Part shown: one piece after another, positions 24,198 to 30,846 of the stretch
Layout: the number at the start of each line of letters is the position of its first letter
Position numbering within the stretch: the stretch's first letter is position 1
Position numbers and translations under genes: made by a program
The notes under the pieces: generated by a model
Told to the model about the DNA's origin: nothing
What the model saw: the letters and a program-made list of their open reading frames with translations, nothing else
The model's database searches: none
Virus record (IMG/VR): IMGVR_UViG_3300005537_000018
Coordinates: 1 to 39,042 of that record
Length of the DNA stretch: 39,042 nucleotides
Source: a virus
Direction: 5' to 3' (one strand)

Positions 24198-25111
24198 TAT
24201 CGGCTGTCCTCGTTGCGGGCCCGGAAGTAGCGGCGAAGTCCGTCCCGCAGGCCGTACTTGCCGTTGTCGGCGAGGCGCAGGAGGCCGTCTTCCCCCTTCA
24301 CCACGTCCGCCTCGGGGTCGTAGTTGGCGGCCTTAAGGATGTCCCAGCGGCCCCAGTAGGCGCGGTCGACCTTGTAGCCGTGGAAGTGGTGCATGATCGT
24401 GCCGGCCACGAAGCCGACGTCGCGCTTCAGCGCGGCCGCGCGATCCTGCCAGGCGTTGACCATCGCGATGTAGTTCGGGTGCAGGCCGCCGGGCATCGAC
24501 TTGTCGGCGTGGCCCAGGAGGGCCTTGGCCATGTGATCGTCGCCCGACCCGCAGATCGCGCGCTCGATCATGCCGCCCACGGCGTCCCAGGCCTCGCGAC
24601 GCCAGGCCCAGCTGTAGCCGGGGTGCATGTAGGTCCCGTAGGCGTTGCCGGGCTCCAGGCCCTGCGTGGCCAGGTAACCGAAGCCCTGGTGCAGATAGGG
24701 CGTCAGGCCCTCGCGGTTCGGGCCCATGTCCAGCACGTGGCTGAAGGGCTGGAGCACCTGGTAGTGCTGCAGGGCGTGGACCACCTCGAGCGCCCAGTCG
24801 GGCCTGGTGAACTCGACGTCGCCGTCGAGCCACATGACGTACTTCCAGTCAGGCGGCAGCGCCTCGACGGCCTTGTTGATCAGGTTCTCTTTGAGCCAGA
24901 GCTCGTGGTCGCAGCGGACCTGCAGGTGCTGCGGATCGCTGGCCTTGGTGACAGCGTAGGGGCGCTCGCCGAACGAGGCCTCGATAAACCAATGGGTCGC
25001 CGGCGAACTCGCGCAGCGGTCCATGTGCTCGCGGAACAGCCGGTCCCTGGACTGGAAGCGCACCGGGTTGGAGATGACGCTGATGACGTGGAGATCTTCG
25101 GCGCGGATCAA
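24197..25111 (-). CDS. Glycosyltransferase
   Basis: The 304-residue product looks like a GT-A fold glycosyltransferase. It has an N-terminal 'HVISVISNPVRFQSR' strand-loop and then 'WKYVMWLDGDVEFTRPDWA', where LDGDVEF supplies a DxD metal and sugar-nucleotide motif. Further on are 'GYSWAWRREAWDAVGGM' and 'GDDHMAKALLGH', typical acceptor-side segments. The target may be phage DNA bases, a virion protein, or host surface sugar; nothing distinguishes these. The frame starts with TTG at 25109-25111, preceded by GGAG with six-base spacing. There is no membrane anchor, so it should be cytoplasmic. It is transcribed just before the DUF3164 gene. Confidence 0.8.
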   Translation of the reverse strand: MIRAEDLHVISVISNPVRFQSRDRLFREHMDRCASSPATHWFIEASFGERPYAVTKASDPQHLQVRCDHELWLKENLINKAVEALPPDWKYVMWLDGDVEFTRPDWALEVVHALQHYQVLQPFSHVLDMGPNREGLTPYLHQGFGYLATQGLEPGNAYGTYMHPGYSWAWRREAWDAVGGMIERAICGSGDDHMAKALLGHADKSMPGGLHPNYIAMVNAWQDRAAALKRDVGFVAGTIMHHFHGYKVDRAYWGRWDILKAANYDPEADVVKGEDGLLRLADNGKYGLRDGLRRYFRARNEDSR

Positions 25112-25123
25112 GGCGGGCTCCGG

Positions 25124-25426
25124 TTAGGCGGCGTTTTGGGTCAGGAGCGCGCCGTTGCCCGAGGCCTCGGCGACGATCTCCGCCGGCAGGCAATAGCGGG
25201 CGGCGACGCCAAGCACCTGCGCCAGGCCCTTCACGGTGACCCGGCCACGGCCGACGTCCCGGATGAGCGCCCAGAGCGCGAAACGTTTGCGCCGGTTCAG
25301 CCGCCGATCGCCCCAGCTGGCCCGGGCCTGAGGCTTCCGCTCGACCTGCTTATCGACGAAACGCCGAACGGCCCGCAGGTACTGGCGGCTCTCGGCCGGC
25401 GCGATGATCGCGGAAGCCTGGTGCAT
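25124..25426 (-). CDS. Hypothetical basic protein, possible DNA binding
   Basis: The 100-residue product is basic in its first 60 residues ('YLRAVRRFVDKQVERKPQAR', 'DRRLNRRKRFALWALI') and contains 'VTVKGLAQVLGVAARYCLP', a stretch like a helix-turn-helix. I do not recognise a family. The ATG at 25424-25426 follows GGAGA by eight bases. It overlaps the end of the preceding 88-residue gene by 77 bp, so one of the two starts or ends may be wrong. Confidence 0.55.
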   Translation of the reverse strand: MHQASAIIAPAESRQYLRAVRRFVDKQVERKPQARASWGDRRLNRRKRFALWALIRDVGRGRVTVKGLAQVLGVAARYCLPAEIVAEASGNGALLTQNAA

Positions 25427-25616
25427 CGGCGGGTCTCCAGGTGGTTGTGTCAGTCTTCGGGCGCGCATCGCCCCGGAGCCGGCCGGCCATGCGCCGCAGC
25501 CGTCTCGCCGCCTCGTCCTTCAGGACGTGGAAGCGCTCCGGGTCGCCGTGCAGGAGCGCCAGGCGGTTGACCAGGTCGCAGATCGCGTCGGCCTCGGCCG
25601 CCTCGTCCTGGATCAC
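25350..25616 (-). CDS. Hypothetical helical protein overlapping the recombinase end
   Basis: The 88-residue product begins with an acidic helical half ('IQDEAAEADAICDLVNRLAL', 'PERFHVLKDEAARRLRRMAG') that looks folded. It ends in a basic unstructured half which runs over the next gene. The GTG at 25614-25616 overlaps the recombinase stop as GTGA, the same coupling used throughout this operon. I do not recognise a family. The long overlap with the gene at 25124 is the main doubt. Confidence 0.5.
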   Translation of the reverse strand: MIQDEAAEADAICDLVNRLALLHGDPERFHVLKDEAARRLRRMAGRLRGDARPKTDTTTWRPADAPGFRDHRAGREPPVPAGRSAFRR

Positions 25617-26590
25617 AGGCCGACCTTCCCTGCCGCGTTGCGCTTGAACCGGTTGCCGGCCTGGATGTAGCCGGCGGTCGTATCGAACTTCGAATGGCGC
25701 GCATGCGCCTGCAGCTCTTCGGGCGCCGCGCCCTTGTCGTTGGCGCTGGTGATCAGCCCGCTTCGCAGCGAGTGGCCGGCGAAGGCCGCCGGATCCAGGC
25801 CGATGCGTTCGCAGGCCGCCTTGACGACGTCGGCGATCGCCCGATCGGAGATCGCCGTCGCGCCCACATGGCCGTGCCGGTCGATCCCGCGGAAGATCGG
25901 GCCTGCCGTAATTCCGGCGGCCGAGATCCACGCCTGCAGCGCGGCGACCGCGCAAATCCGTTTGCCGAACGGGATCGCGACGACGGCGCCGCGGCCCTCC
26001 TGGTCGCCCTTCGAGCGCTCCAAGTGGATTTCGAGGCCCTGGCCTACGAATTCCGCCCGGATCCGCCCGGCTTCGGCGCCGGGCATCGTCAGGTTCGCGA
26101 GCTCGGACCGGCGCAGCGCGCCGGCGAAGCCCACCAGCAGGATCGCGCGATCGCGCTTTCCGCTCAGCGTGTCCGGCAGCTTCGCGAGCGCGCGCCGCAG
26201 GTCTTCCACCAGGAGCGCCCGCTTCTTCTTGGGCGGGCGCCCATGGGTGCGTTTGATGCCGGCCCACACCCGATCGAGATCGGGGTGGGCCGGCGGCGGC
26301 AATCCAGCGGCCTGGTGGAAGGCCGCGATCGCCGAGAGGTGCAGCGCCAGCGTGGCGACGGCCGTCGATTGGCGCGCGCGGGCTGTGAGGTACAGAGCGA
26401 CCGTGGCCGCCTCCGCCGGGAGTGGCGCGTGGCCAACGCTGGCGCACCAGCTGCAGAAGCTCCGCCAGGAGCTCCCGTAAACGCGCCTCGTCGCCGGCGA
26501 CCTGTCGGCCGCTGCGTATTCGCGGAGCGCTTCGTGCAGCTGGGGTTCAGTTACGCGGCCAGGGACCGCGACGATCGCGTTGCCAGCCAC
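25613..26590 (-). CDS. Second tyrosine recombinase (Cre/Xer-like)
   Basis: The 325-residue product has an N-terminal core-binding domain (about 15-105) with 'SPATRRVYGSSWRSFCSWC' and a C-terminal catalytic domain. Catalytic residues visible are R160 in 'GALRRSEL', a Lys in 'ERSKGDQEG' at about 194, H273 and R276 in 'HSLRSG', H299 in 'ARHSKF' and Y308 in 'TAGYIQAG'. The set is complete, so the enzyme should be active. It lacks the N-terminal arm-binding domain of lambda-type integrases, fitting a Cre or Xer-like resolvase more than an integrase. The start is GTG at 26588-26590 with GAGG seven bases upstream. A 34-bp lox-like imperfect palindrome lies 51 bp upstream. Confidence 0.85.
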   Translation of the reverse strand: MAGNAIVAVPGRVTEPQLHEALREYAAADRSPATRRVYGSSWRSFCSWCASVGHAPLPAEAATVALYLTARARQSTAVATLALHLSAIAAFHQAAGLPPPAHPDLDRVWAGIKRTHGRPPKKKRALLVEDLRRALAKLPDTLSGKRDRAILLVGFAGALRRSELANLTMPGAEAGRIRAEFVGQGLEIHLERSKGDQEGRGAVVAIPFGKRICAVAALQAWISAAGITAGPIFRGIDRHGHVGATAISDRAIADVVKAACERIGLDPAAFAGHSLRSGLITSANDKGAAPEELQAHARHSKFDTTAGYIQAGNRFKRNAAGKVGL

Positions 26591-26601
26591 ATGAATTCCT
26601 C

Positions 26602-26614
26602 GGGATTAAATCCC
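26602..26614. promoter_or_regulatory. Palindrome GGGATT-A-AATCCC before the recombinase
   Basis: The perfect 6-1-6 palindrome lies 12 bp upstream of the recombinase GTG, in the A+T-rich leader. It covers the space just before the ribosome site and could be an operator or a small hairpin controlling recombinase translation. Confidence 0.45.
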
Positions 26615-26640
26615 TATTTTAATTGGCCTAATATCCGGTC

Positions 26641-26674
26641 CTGACTTCCGAAAAGTCCCCTTGTCGGAAGTTAG
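26641..26674. promoter_or_regulatory. 34-bp lox-like imperfect palindrome, candidate recombinase target
   Basis: The left arm CTGACTTCCGAAA (26641-26653) and right arm TGTCGGAAGTTAG (26662-26674) are reverse complements at 11 of 13 positions around an 8-bp asymmetric spacer AGTCCCCT. This 13-8-13 layout and total length equal that of loxP. It also contains the last codon and stop of the gene at 26671. A site next to a Cre/Xer-like gene suggests the recombinase's own target for resolving genome multimers. An alternative is an operator for the recombinase promoter. Confidence 0.55.
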
Positions 26675-26886
26675 CCCAGCCGCGCGACCAGGGTCCGAAC
26701 CGCCTCGACCAGCGGGTTCACGTTGCACATCTCGAGGTGCTCGAACGGCACTATCATCCGGCTGCTCAGGCCGCCGGCGCGGCCGCCGATCACCCGGAAG
26801 CCGTTGGCGGCCACCTCGATGGTGACCGGGACGGCCGCCTTGGCCGCGACACGCGCGGCGTCGCGCAGCTGGTCGGCGTAGATCAC
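26671..26886 (-). CDS. Small hypothetical protein upstream of the recombinase
   Basis: The 71-residue product has a mixed alpha/beta pattern ('IYADQLRDAARVAAKAAVPV', 'IEVAANGFRVIGGR', 'VNPLVEAVRTLVARLG'). I do not recognise a family. It begins with GTG at 26884-26886, directly after the upstream gene's TAG. Its stop codon falls inside the lox-like palindrome. Confidence 0.6.
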   Translation of the reverse strand: MIYADQLRDAARVAAKAAVPVTIEVAANGFRVIGGRAGGLSSRMIVPFEHLEMCNVNPLVEAVRTLVARLG

Positions 26887-27183
26887 CTAGTGGGTGATGT
26901 TTACGGCGCGGCAGTCGACCCGCAGTTGCTCGGAGCGGCGGCCGATCTCCATGAGGAGGATCTCGATCTCCGCGAACCGGCCGTTCGGCAGGGGACGCGG
27001 CTCGGCGCCCGCGTGCGCTCCCTCGGGCTTGGGCCCGTGGTTGCGCTCGGCGAGCTCGTTGAGCTCATCCCGCGCGCAATCGAGCGTCGAGAGGATCTCG
27101 TGGCAGGTGTTGATGACCTGGCGCGTGAAGGTGTCGTCCGCCTTCACGCCGGCGACTTCGTTAGCCCCTGGGCCGTTTCGCAT
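26887..27183 (-). CDS. Hypothetical helical protein
   Basis: The 98-residue product is mostly helical and charged ('FTRQVINTCHEILSTLDCAR', 'RFAEIEILLMEIGRRSEQLR'). I cannot assign a family. The ATG at 27181-27183 has AGGAG about six bases upstream. It overlaps the end of the previous gene by 40 bp. It belongs to the short leftward block between the early promoter and the recombinase. Confidence 0.6.
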   Translation of the reverse strand: MRNGPGANEVAGVKADDTFTRQVINTCHEILSTLDCARDELNELAERNHGPKPEGAHAGAEPRPLPNGRFAEIEILLMEIGRRSEQLRVDCRAVNITH

Positions 27184-27452
27184 GGTCTCTCCTGGACCGG
27201 CTCACCGGTCGCTGCAGCCGCCGGCGGATCCGGCAGGATGGTGAGCTCGCGGTCGATGAAGACCGGACTGCGCGCCTGGCGCAGCGCCTCGAGGCCGAAG
27301 AGGCCGACGTCGGCCTTGTGGACGGCGCCGTGGTAGGCGCGGGTCCGGGCCTCGCGCCACTTGGCGGCGATGCAAGCCTTTCGCTCCGTCTCGGCCGCGG
27401 GCCCGCGCAGGAGCCGCACGCCTGCCTCGAAGGAGAGGATGTCCGCGATCAC
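27144..27452 (-). CDS. Hypothetical protein, first gene after the 24-bp palindrome
   Basis: The 102-residue product has a helical N-terminal two thirds ('ILSFEAGVRLLRGPAAETER', 'LFGLEALRQARSPVF') and a Pro/Ala-rich end. I do not recognise a family. It starts with GTG at 27450-27452 and has no strong Shine-Dalgarno. It lies about 37 bp downstream of the 24-bp palindrome and about 120 bp downstream of a TTGACG promoter candidate, so it may be the first gene of a leftward unit. Confidence 0.5.
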   Translation of the reverse strand: MIADILSFEAGVRLLRGPAAETERKACIAAKWREARTRAYHGAVHKADVGLFGLEALRQARSPVFIDRELTILPDPPAAAATGEPVQERPCETAQGLTKSPA

Positions 27453-27489
27453 ATGACGATTTCCCGGGGCCGCCCGGCGAAACGACCAA

Positions 27490-27513
27490 CGCCCCGGCCA
27501 TATGGCCGGGGCG
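27490..27513. promoter_or_regulatory. Perfect 24-bp palindrome in a leftward leader
   Basis: The two 12-bp halves CGCCCCGGCCAT and ATGGCCGGGGCG are perfect reverse complements with no spacer. It falls between the TTGACG promoter candidate (27595-27600) and the first leftward gene at 27452. As RNA it would fold into a very stable hairpin, but no T run follows on either strand. It could be an attenuator with rho, a binding site, or a processing hairpin. Confidence 0.6.
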
Positions 27514-27571
27514 CGAGCGTCGTCGTCTTCGGGGGGATTCTGTGGGGACGGAGTCCGTCGCCTGAGGATCA

Positions 27572-27600
27572 GCCTATGATCCTGTACGTCTTAACGTCAA
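27572..27600 (-). promoter_or_regulatory. Candidate leftward promoter (TTGACG, 17 bp, ATAGGC)
   Basis: On the minus strand TTGACG (plus 27595-27600) matches the alphaproteobacterial -35 consensus. After 17 bp comes ATAGGC, a weak -10. It overlaps the stop codon of the gene at 27597. Two GANTC sites (27536-27540 and 27551-27555), the CcrM methylation sequence used by GcrA, lie in the leader. The promoter is plausible but unproven. Confidence 0.4.
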
Positions 27601-27851
27601 GTTTCGGGGGCCAGCGCGTCCAGTTTGTGACCGGTGACAAACACCGGCGGCTGGGTGAGGCCGCCCCAGACCGACAGCCAGACGCGCTTGGTGCGCACGA
27701 TCTCGTCGATCTCTTCCGGCGTCAGCGACCAGCAGGAGATCAGCTGGCCGCCGATCTTGCGCAGGACCGGCAACGGCACGACCGCATCCTCGTAGCCGCC
27801 GGGCGGCCCCAGGACGAAGTTGGCTTCGCCGAACTGGACCGGGGCGCCCAT
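27597..27851 (-). CDS. Hypothetical early protein
   Basis: The 84-residue product contains 'NFVLGPPGGYEDAVVPLPVL', 'LISCWSLTPEEIDEIVRTKR' and 'VWLSVWGGLTQPPVFVTGH'. This type of small protein is frequent in early regions of alphaproteobacterial phages, but I know no function. The ATG at 27849-27851 overlaps the upstream stop as TGATG. Confidence 0.65.
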   Translation of the reverse strand: MGAPVQFGEANFVLGPPGGYEDAVVPLPVLRKIGGQLISCWSLTPEEIDEIVRTKRVWLSVWGGLTQPPVFVTGHKLDALAPET

Positions 27852-28528
27852 CAGGCGACTTCCGTTGAAGCCTTGGCGTCCTGGATCCGCCGGCGGAGCT
27901 CGTCGGTCTCGTCGTAGACCATGCGCAGGCTCTCGCAGGCCTGGCGCACCATGGCGCCTTGGGCGTTGCGGTCGCGCTCGCCCGTCACCCGCTCGACGAC
28001 GCCGCGCCAGGCGATGATGCGGCCCTCGTCGACCATCGGCGAGATCAGCGCCTCGAGGAGGCGGGCGTTGACCGGGCCGATGCCCTGGATCCCGCGGCCG
28101 GCGTCGCCCTTCAGCGCCGCGGCGATGCGCCGGCCGGCATCGACCATGGCGTTGGTGACCAGGGCCGAGGGATCGCGGCGGCCGCCGTCGATGCGCTCGA
28201 GGACCGCGCCGCGGTCGCGATCGCGGACGCCGGCGCGCAGGCACCAATCCCGGAAGAGGCGCCGTGAGGCGCGATGCTGTTCGGCGGTGAGGCCGCCGGC
28301 GGCGAGCAGCAGGTCGAAGGGGTCGGAGCGGTTGGCGGTCAGGATCTTCTCGTTGACGCCGCGCACGATCGTCACGTCGGCCGAGGTCGGCAGCTGGATG
28401 AGCTCGGCCGAGATCCGCCAGCTGGCGGGATCGCGCTCGGCGGCCCGGGCCGCGGCGCGCCCGGCCGCGTTGCGCTGCAGGATCGCGTCCGGATCCGAAG
28501 GTTTGTTTCGACCCCGACTGCGGCCCAC
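27851..28528 (-). CDS. First gene of the leftward arm, helical protein of unknown function
   Basis: The 225-residue product has a basic N terminus ('GRSRGRNKPSDPD'), a core 'DPFDLLLAAGGLTAEQHRASRRLFRDW' (outlined), and a long helical C terminus ending in a coiled coil ('SLRMVYDETDELRRRIQD'). The central part recalls alphaproteobacterial DUF6456-type regulators, but the match is weak and I do not rely on it. It opens with GTG at 28526-28528, preceded by GAGGTG with five-base spacing. As the first gene from the divergent promoter region at 28529-28645 it is expected to be early and perhaps regulatory or replicative. Confidence 0.6.
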   Translation of the reverse strand: MGRSRGRNKPSDPDAILQRNAAGRAAARAAERDPASWRISAELIQLPTSADVTIVRGVNEKILTANRSDPFDLLLAAGGLTAEQHRASRRLFRDWCLRAGVRDRDRGAVLERIDGGRRDPSALVTNAMVDAGRRIAAALKGDAGRGIQGIGPVNARLLEALISPMVDEGRIIAWRGVVERVTGERDRNAQGAMVRQACESLRMVYDETDELRRRIQDAKASTEVA

Positions 28529-28645
28529 GTTTTCACCTCAACCTGACGCCCCGGACACCCTTAGGATGCCATAGAAGCTGAGCTATGTGACCTGAGGTCG
28601 CAAAGCTCTCCCTAAGTCCTTAAAGCAACGCTAGTTTTGGCCGAC
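28529..28645. promoter_or_regulatory. Divergent promoter region between leftward and rightward early genes
   Basis: This 117-bp non-coding stretch separates the leftward gene at 28528 from the rightward gene at 28646 and must hold a start site for each. It is less G+C rich than its surroundings. An 11-bp palindrome GACCT-G-AGGTC lies at 28589-28599 and a short AGCT-G-AGCT repeat just before it. No clean -35/-10 pair stands out. Confidence 0.55.
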
Positions 28646-28975
28646 ATGCACACTTCTGCACACCTCAAGATGGTCGCCAGGACCTGGCTCGGCGCGCGCG
28701 AAACGCCGCCGCCGGCGCAGCTGCAGCGGGTCCTCGAGGAGGGGACCGAGTACCTGATGTTCACCCACGGGCGGCGCATCGCCCACACCGCCGCGCGGCG
28801 GGCGGTGCTCGAGGCCTGGTCGGAGATCGCCGCCGAGCGATGCCGGGCCTACGTCGACCTCGAGGCCTCGACGCCACAGCTGCTCGTCCTGGTCGACGAG
28901 GTGACCAAGCAGCGCCGGCTATTCCCGGTCGCCGACCTGGTGCGTATCCTCGGGCCGAGATCCGTCGCGGCCTAG
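28646..28975 (+). CDS. Hypothetical protein, rightward from the divergent region
   Basis: The 109-residue product is alpha/beta in pattern: 'LKMVARTWLGARE', 'GRRIAHTAARRAVLEAWSEI', then strands 'AYVDLEASTPQLLVLVDEV'. I do not recognise a family. The ATG at 28646 gives the protein without extra residues; a TTG nine bases upstream is possible, and neither has a clear ribosome site. Two copies of TGCACAC, 10 bp apart, form its second to sixth codons. It is alone on its strand and is followed by a 437-bp gap. Confidence 0.6.
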   Translation: MHTSAHLKMVARTWLGARETPPPAQLQRVLEEGTEYLMFTHGRRIAHTAARRAVLEAWSEIAAERCRAYVDLEASTPQLLVLVDEVTKQRRLFPVADLVRILGPRSVAA

Positions 28976-29412
28976 CGTCCGGGCGGGGTGCGGCAGTCGC
29001 CGCCGAGCCGGTGAGGGGCGCGCCGTGTTCTAGACACCGCGTCGCGTGAGTAGATCTGGCGAAGTCTGCGCGCTCCGACGCTCCGTCGCGGGCCCGGCGC
29101 GCTCGGAGCCCGTAAGACCCAGGACCTCACCCCTTCGCCTGGCGCCGCCCCATCCCTGCCCCTCCCTGAGGCCTTTCAGCCGCCACCGAGGCCCCCGCGC
29201 CTGGCTCTGAATTCGACACCTGGCCGTCGCCAGGCCCTGGGGCCGCTGTCCCACGCAAAATCGAGGCCCCGTAGAGCCTCGACCGATTTGGCCGCCCGCG
29301 CGCCGCCGGCGCGCGCCTCTAGCAAACCGACTCGTGGCCCGGGAGGGCCACTCCGCTCATCCTCACCTCTTTGAGAGACTTCATCTCGGGCCTATCCGCC
29401 CAATTCCTGGAT
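28976..29412. other. 437-bp stretch without a convincing gene
   Basis: Frames that stay open here have shadow-like composition on both strands and no ribosome site. The stretch lies between a rightward gene (ending 28975) and a leftward gene (ending 29413), so it is a convergent intergenic region. It holds the leftward terminator at 29257-29282, an inverted repeat GCTCCGA/TCGGAGC around 29070-29105, and a G+C palindrome GCGCGCC-GCC-GGCGCGC near 29299-29315. A small RNA or part of an origin is possible, but I see no specific signal. Confidence 0.6.
29257..29282 (-). terminator. Leftward rho-independent terminator
   Basis: On the minus strand TCGAGGC (29276-29282) and GCCTCGA (29261-29267) form a perfect 7-bp stem with an 8-base loop, followed by TTTT (plus AAAA at 29257-29260). 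It stands about 130 bp past the stop of the winged-helix gene at 29413. Outer bases AAATC/GATTT could also pair, which gives it some potential on the plus strand. Confidence 0.7.
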
Positions 29413-30003
29413 TCAGGAGGGGGCGACGCCGACGCTGGCTCTGAAGGCGGCCGCCCCGGGGCCTTGGACGACGCCGGCGAGGCGGCGGTCCTCGGCTTTT
29501 CGCTCAGCCCGGGCGAGATCGGACTGCCAGCGGGCCCAGGACGCCTCGTCCTGCGCATTGCGCCGCCGCCCTTCGGCCTGAGCGTTGAGCGCGTCCACCG
29601 GCGCGCGGGCCCTGGCGCGATCCTCCCGCCAGGCGTTGCGCGCGTTCCACCAGGCCATCAGCTTCGGCGGGACCTCGAAGCGGTAGAGGTTGGTGTCCTG
29701 CACCCATGGCGGGGACTCCGGCCCGTCGCCCCGCCGGCAGCGCCGCTGGACGACAAGGACGCCCAGCGCCTCCAGCTGCGCGACCGAGGCGCAGGCCGTC
29801 TGGTAGACGCGCCGCGCGTGCTTGGCGATCCAGCTGTAGGCGTGGTCGAGCCGCCCGGAGTGCCGCGGCATCAGCACGAAGAGCATGGTGCGGGCGACCT
29901 GCAGGCTGCTCGCCGTGAGCGGCGCCACCCCGCCCTTCCCGCGGTGCTCGTTGGCGTAGGTCTCGAGCAGCCGCATCAGGAAGCGGCGCTCGCCGATCGG
30001 CAT
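29413..30003 (-). CDS. Winged-helix DNA-binding protein, candidate replication initiator
   Basis: The 196-residue product has a winged helix-turn-helix over about residues 20-115: 'YSWIAKHARRVYQTACASVAQLEALGVLVVQRR' (outlined), ending 'NLYRFEVPPKL', where the last strand forms the wing. This arrangement (HTH_36-like) is common in phage replication initiators. The C-terminal third is Ala/Arg/Glu-rich and helical. The ATG at 30001-30003 is chosen because the conserved part begins directly after it; the open frame continues upstream through a region that looks non-coding. The 603-bp gap upstream may hold its promoter and perhaps the origin. A transcriptional regulator is the alternative. Confidence 0.65.
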   Translation of the reverse strand: MPIGERRFLMRLLETYANEHRGKGGVAPLTASSLQVARTMLFVLMPRHSGRLDHAYSWIAKHARRVYQTACASVAQLEALGVLVVQRRCRRGDGPESPPWVQDTNLYRFEVPPKLMAWWNARNAWREDRARARAPVDALNAQAEGRRRNAQDEASWARWQSDLARAERKAEDRRLAGVVQGPGAAAFRASVGVAPS

Positions 30004-30606
30004 CGGCCTGGTGACATGGTCCGGGTCTTCAGATGACGCGCTGCCTCGCCGGACGGGGGCTGAGCCCCGTTCGGTTCCGAGACGAGCGCGCAGGCGGTTT
30101 CGCCCTGTCCTTGCCGCGAAGGCAGGAACGGGCGCCGCGTGACTTTGTGCTGTCACGAGCGAACTCCCATATCGGGCTTTCCGTAGGACCAGCCATGACC
30201 AAGGGTTCACCATCCGTTCTTATGAGGACGGTGAGTCGCTTGGCCGACGCCCACGAGCGCAAAGCACTTGGCCCGACGCGGCAGGGCCGGTCGGGTGCGC
30301 CTACAGGCCCGCGGGGCCGCGCGACGCCCACCTCTCCGTCTGGAGAAAAGGACGGCCGCACAGCCGGAGCCGGAAGCGTGGAATGACGGTGCGGACGGGG
30401 GTCAGGTGCGAGCCCGGCCGCGATGTGGTGGGGGCTGAGAGGTCAGCTAGCGGGGCCGCGCGTTCGCTCGCGGTCCCGCGCCACCCTTGCGAGTATGGCC
30501 CGCCGGAATCGCGCCCCGGCGGTAGAATCAGACCGAATCGGGAACAGGCTTTGCCGCACTGGGGACGGCGGGGCGACGATCAGGAATCGGCGCCCAATGT
30601 TCATAG
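30004..30606. other. 603-bp stretch without a confident gene; possible origin or control region
   Basis: No frame on either strand here has the strong third-position G+C bias of the real genes. The best small candidate is a plus-strand frame 30195-30386 (63 residues, AGGA six bases before its ATG), whose codon bias is weak. Structural signals are the hairpin GGGGCT-G-AGCCCC near 30048 and a near-perfect CACCATCC/GGACGGTG inverted repeat around 30210-30235. The section 30150-30240 is A+T-richer than its surroundings. Because it is the leader of a winged-helix gene and follows a repressor gene, promoter or origin functions are likely. Confidence 0.5.
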
Positions 30607-30846
30607 CTATGGGCCGGCGGTCGCGGGTGTTGAGGCCCCGGCGCCAAGTTCTGCGGCCTCGCCGGAAAGTGTCGACGCCTGCACCAGGCCGTCGCTGAAC
30701 CGCTCAATCTTCAGCGCTAGTCGGAGCGAGGCCGAGCCCGGCTTTCGCTCTAGGCGGCTGATGTAGCTTTTCGACCGAAGACCCAGCGCCTTGGCCAGAT
30801 CTTCCTGTGAAAAGCCGCGACTTTTGCGGAACGAAACAAGGTCCAT
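30607..30846 (-). CDS. XRE-family regulator, lysogeny repressor candidate
   Basis: The 79-residue product is a short helix-turn-helix protein: 'DLVSFRKSRGFSQEDLAKALGLRSKSYISRLERK' (residues 2-35, outlined), followed by a helix and a low-complexity tail of Gly, Ala and Thr. XRE proteins of this size act as phage repressors or Cro proteins; it has no peptidase domain, so RecA-induced self-cleavage is not expected. It diverges from the regulator at 30947 across a 100-bp region with repeated GTCAAC, as expected of a switch. The start ATG lies at 30844-30846. Confidence 0.8.
   Translation of the reverse strand: MDLVSFRKSRGFSQEDLAKALGLRSKSYISRLERKPGSASLRLALKIERFSDGLVQASTLSGEAAELGAGASTPATAGP

Noticed and set aside
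27490-27513. Palindrome as a rho-independent terminator
   Set aside because: Neither strand has a T run after the stem.
29319-29558. Minus-strand open frame overlapping the end of the winged-helix gene
   Set aside because: Composition is Pro/Ser/Arg-rich, there is no ribosome site, and it overlaps a better-supported gene.
30195-30386. 63-codon plus-strand frame in the 603-bp gap
   Set aside because: An AGGA site is present, but third-position G+C is clearly lower than in the real genes and no family or coupling supports it; mentioned only under the gap entry.
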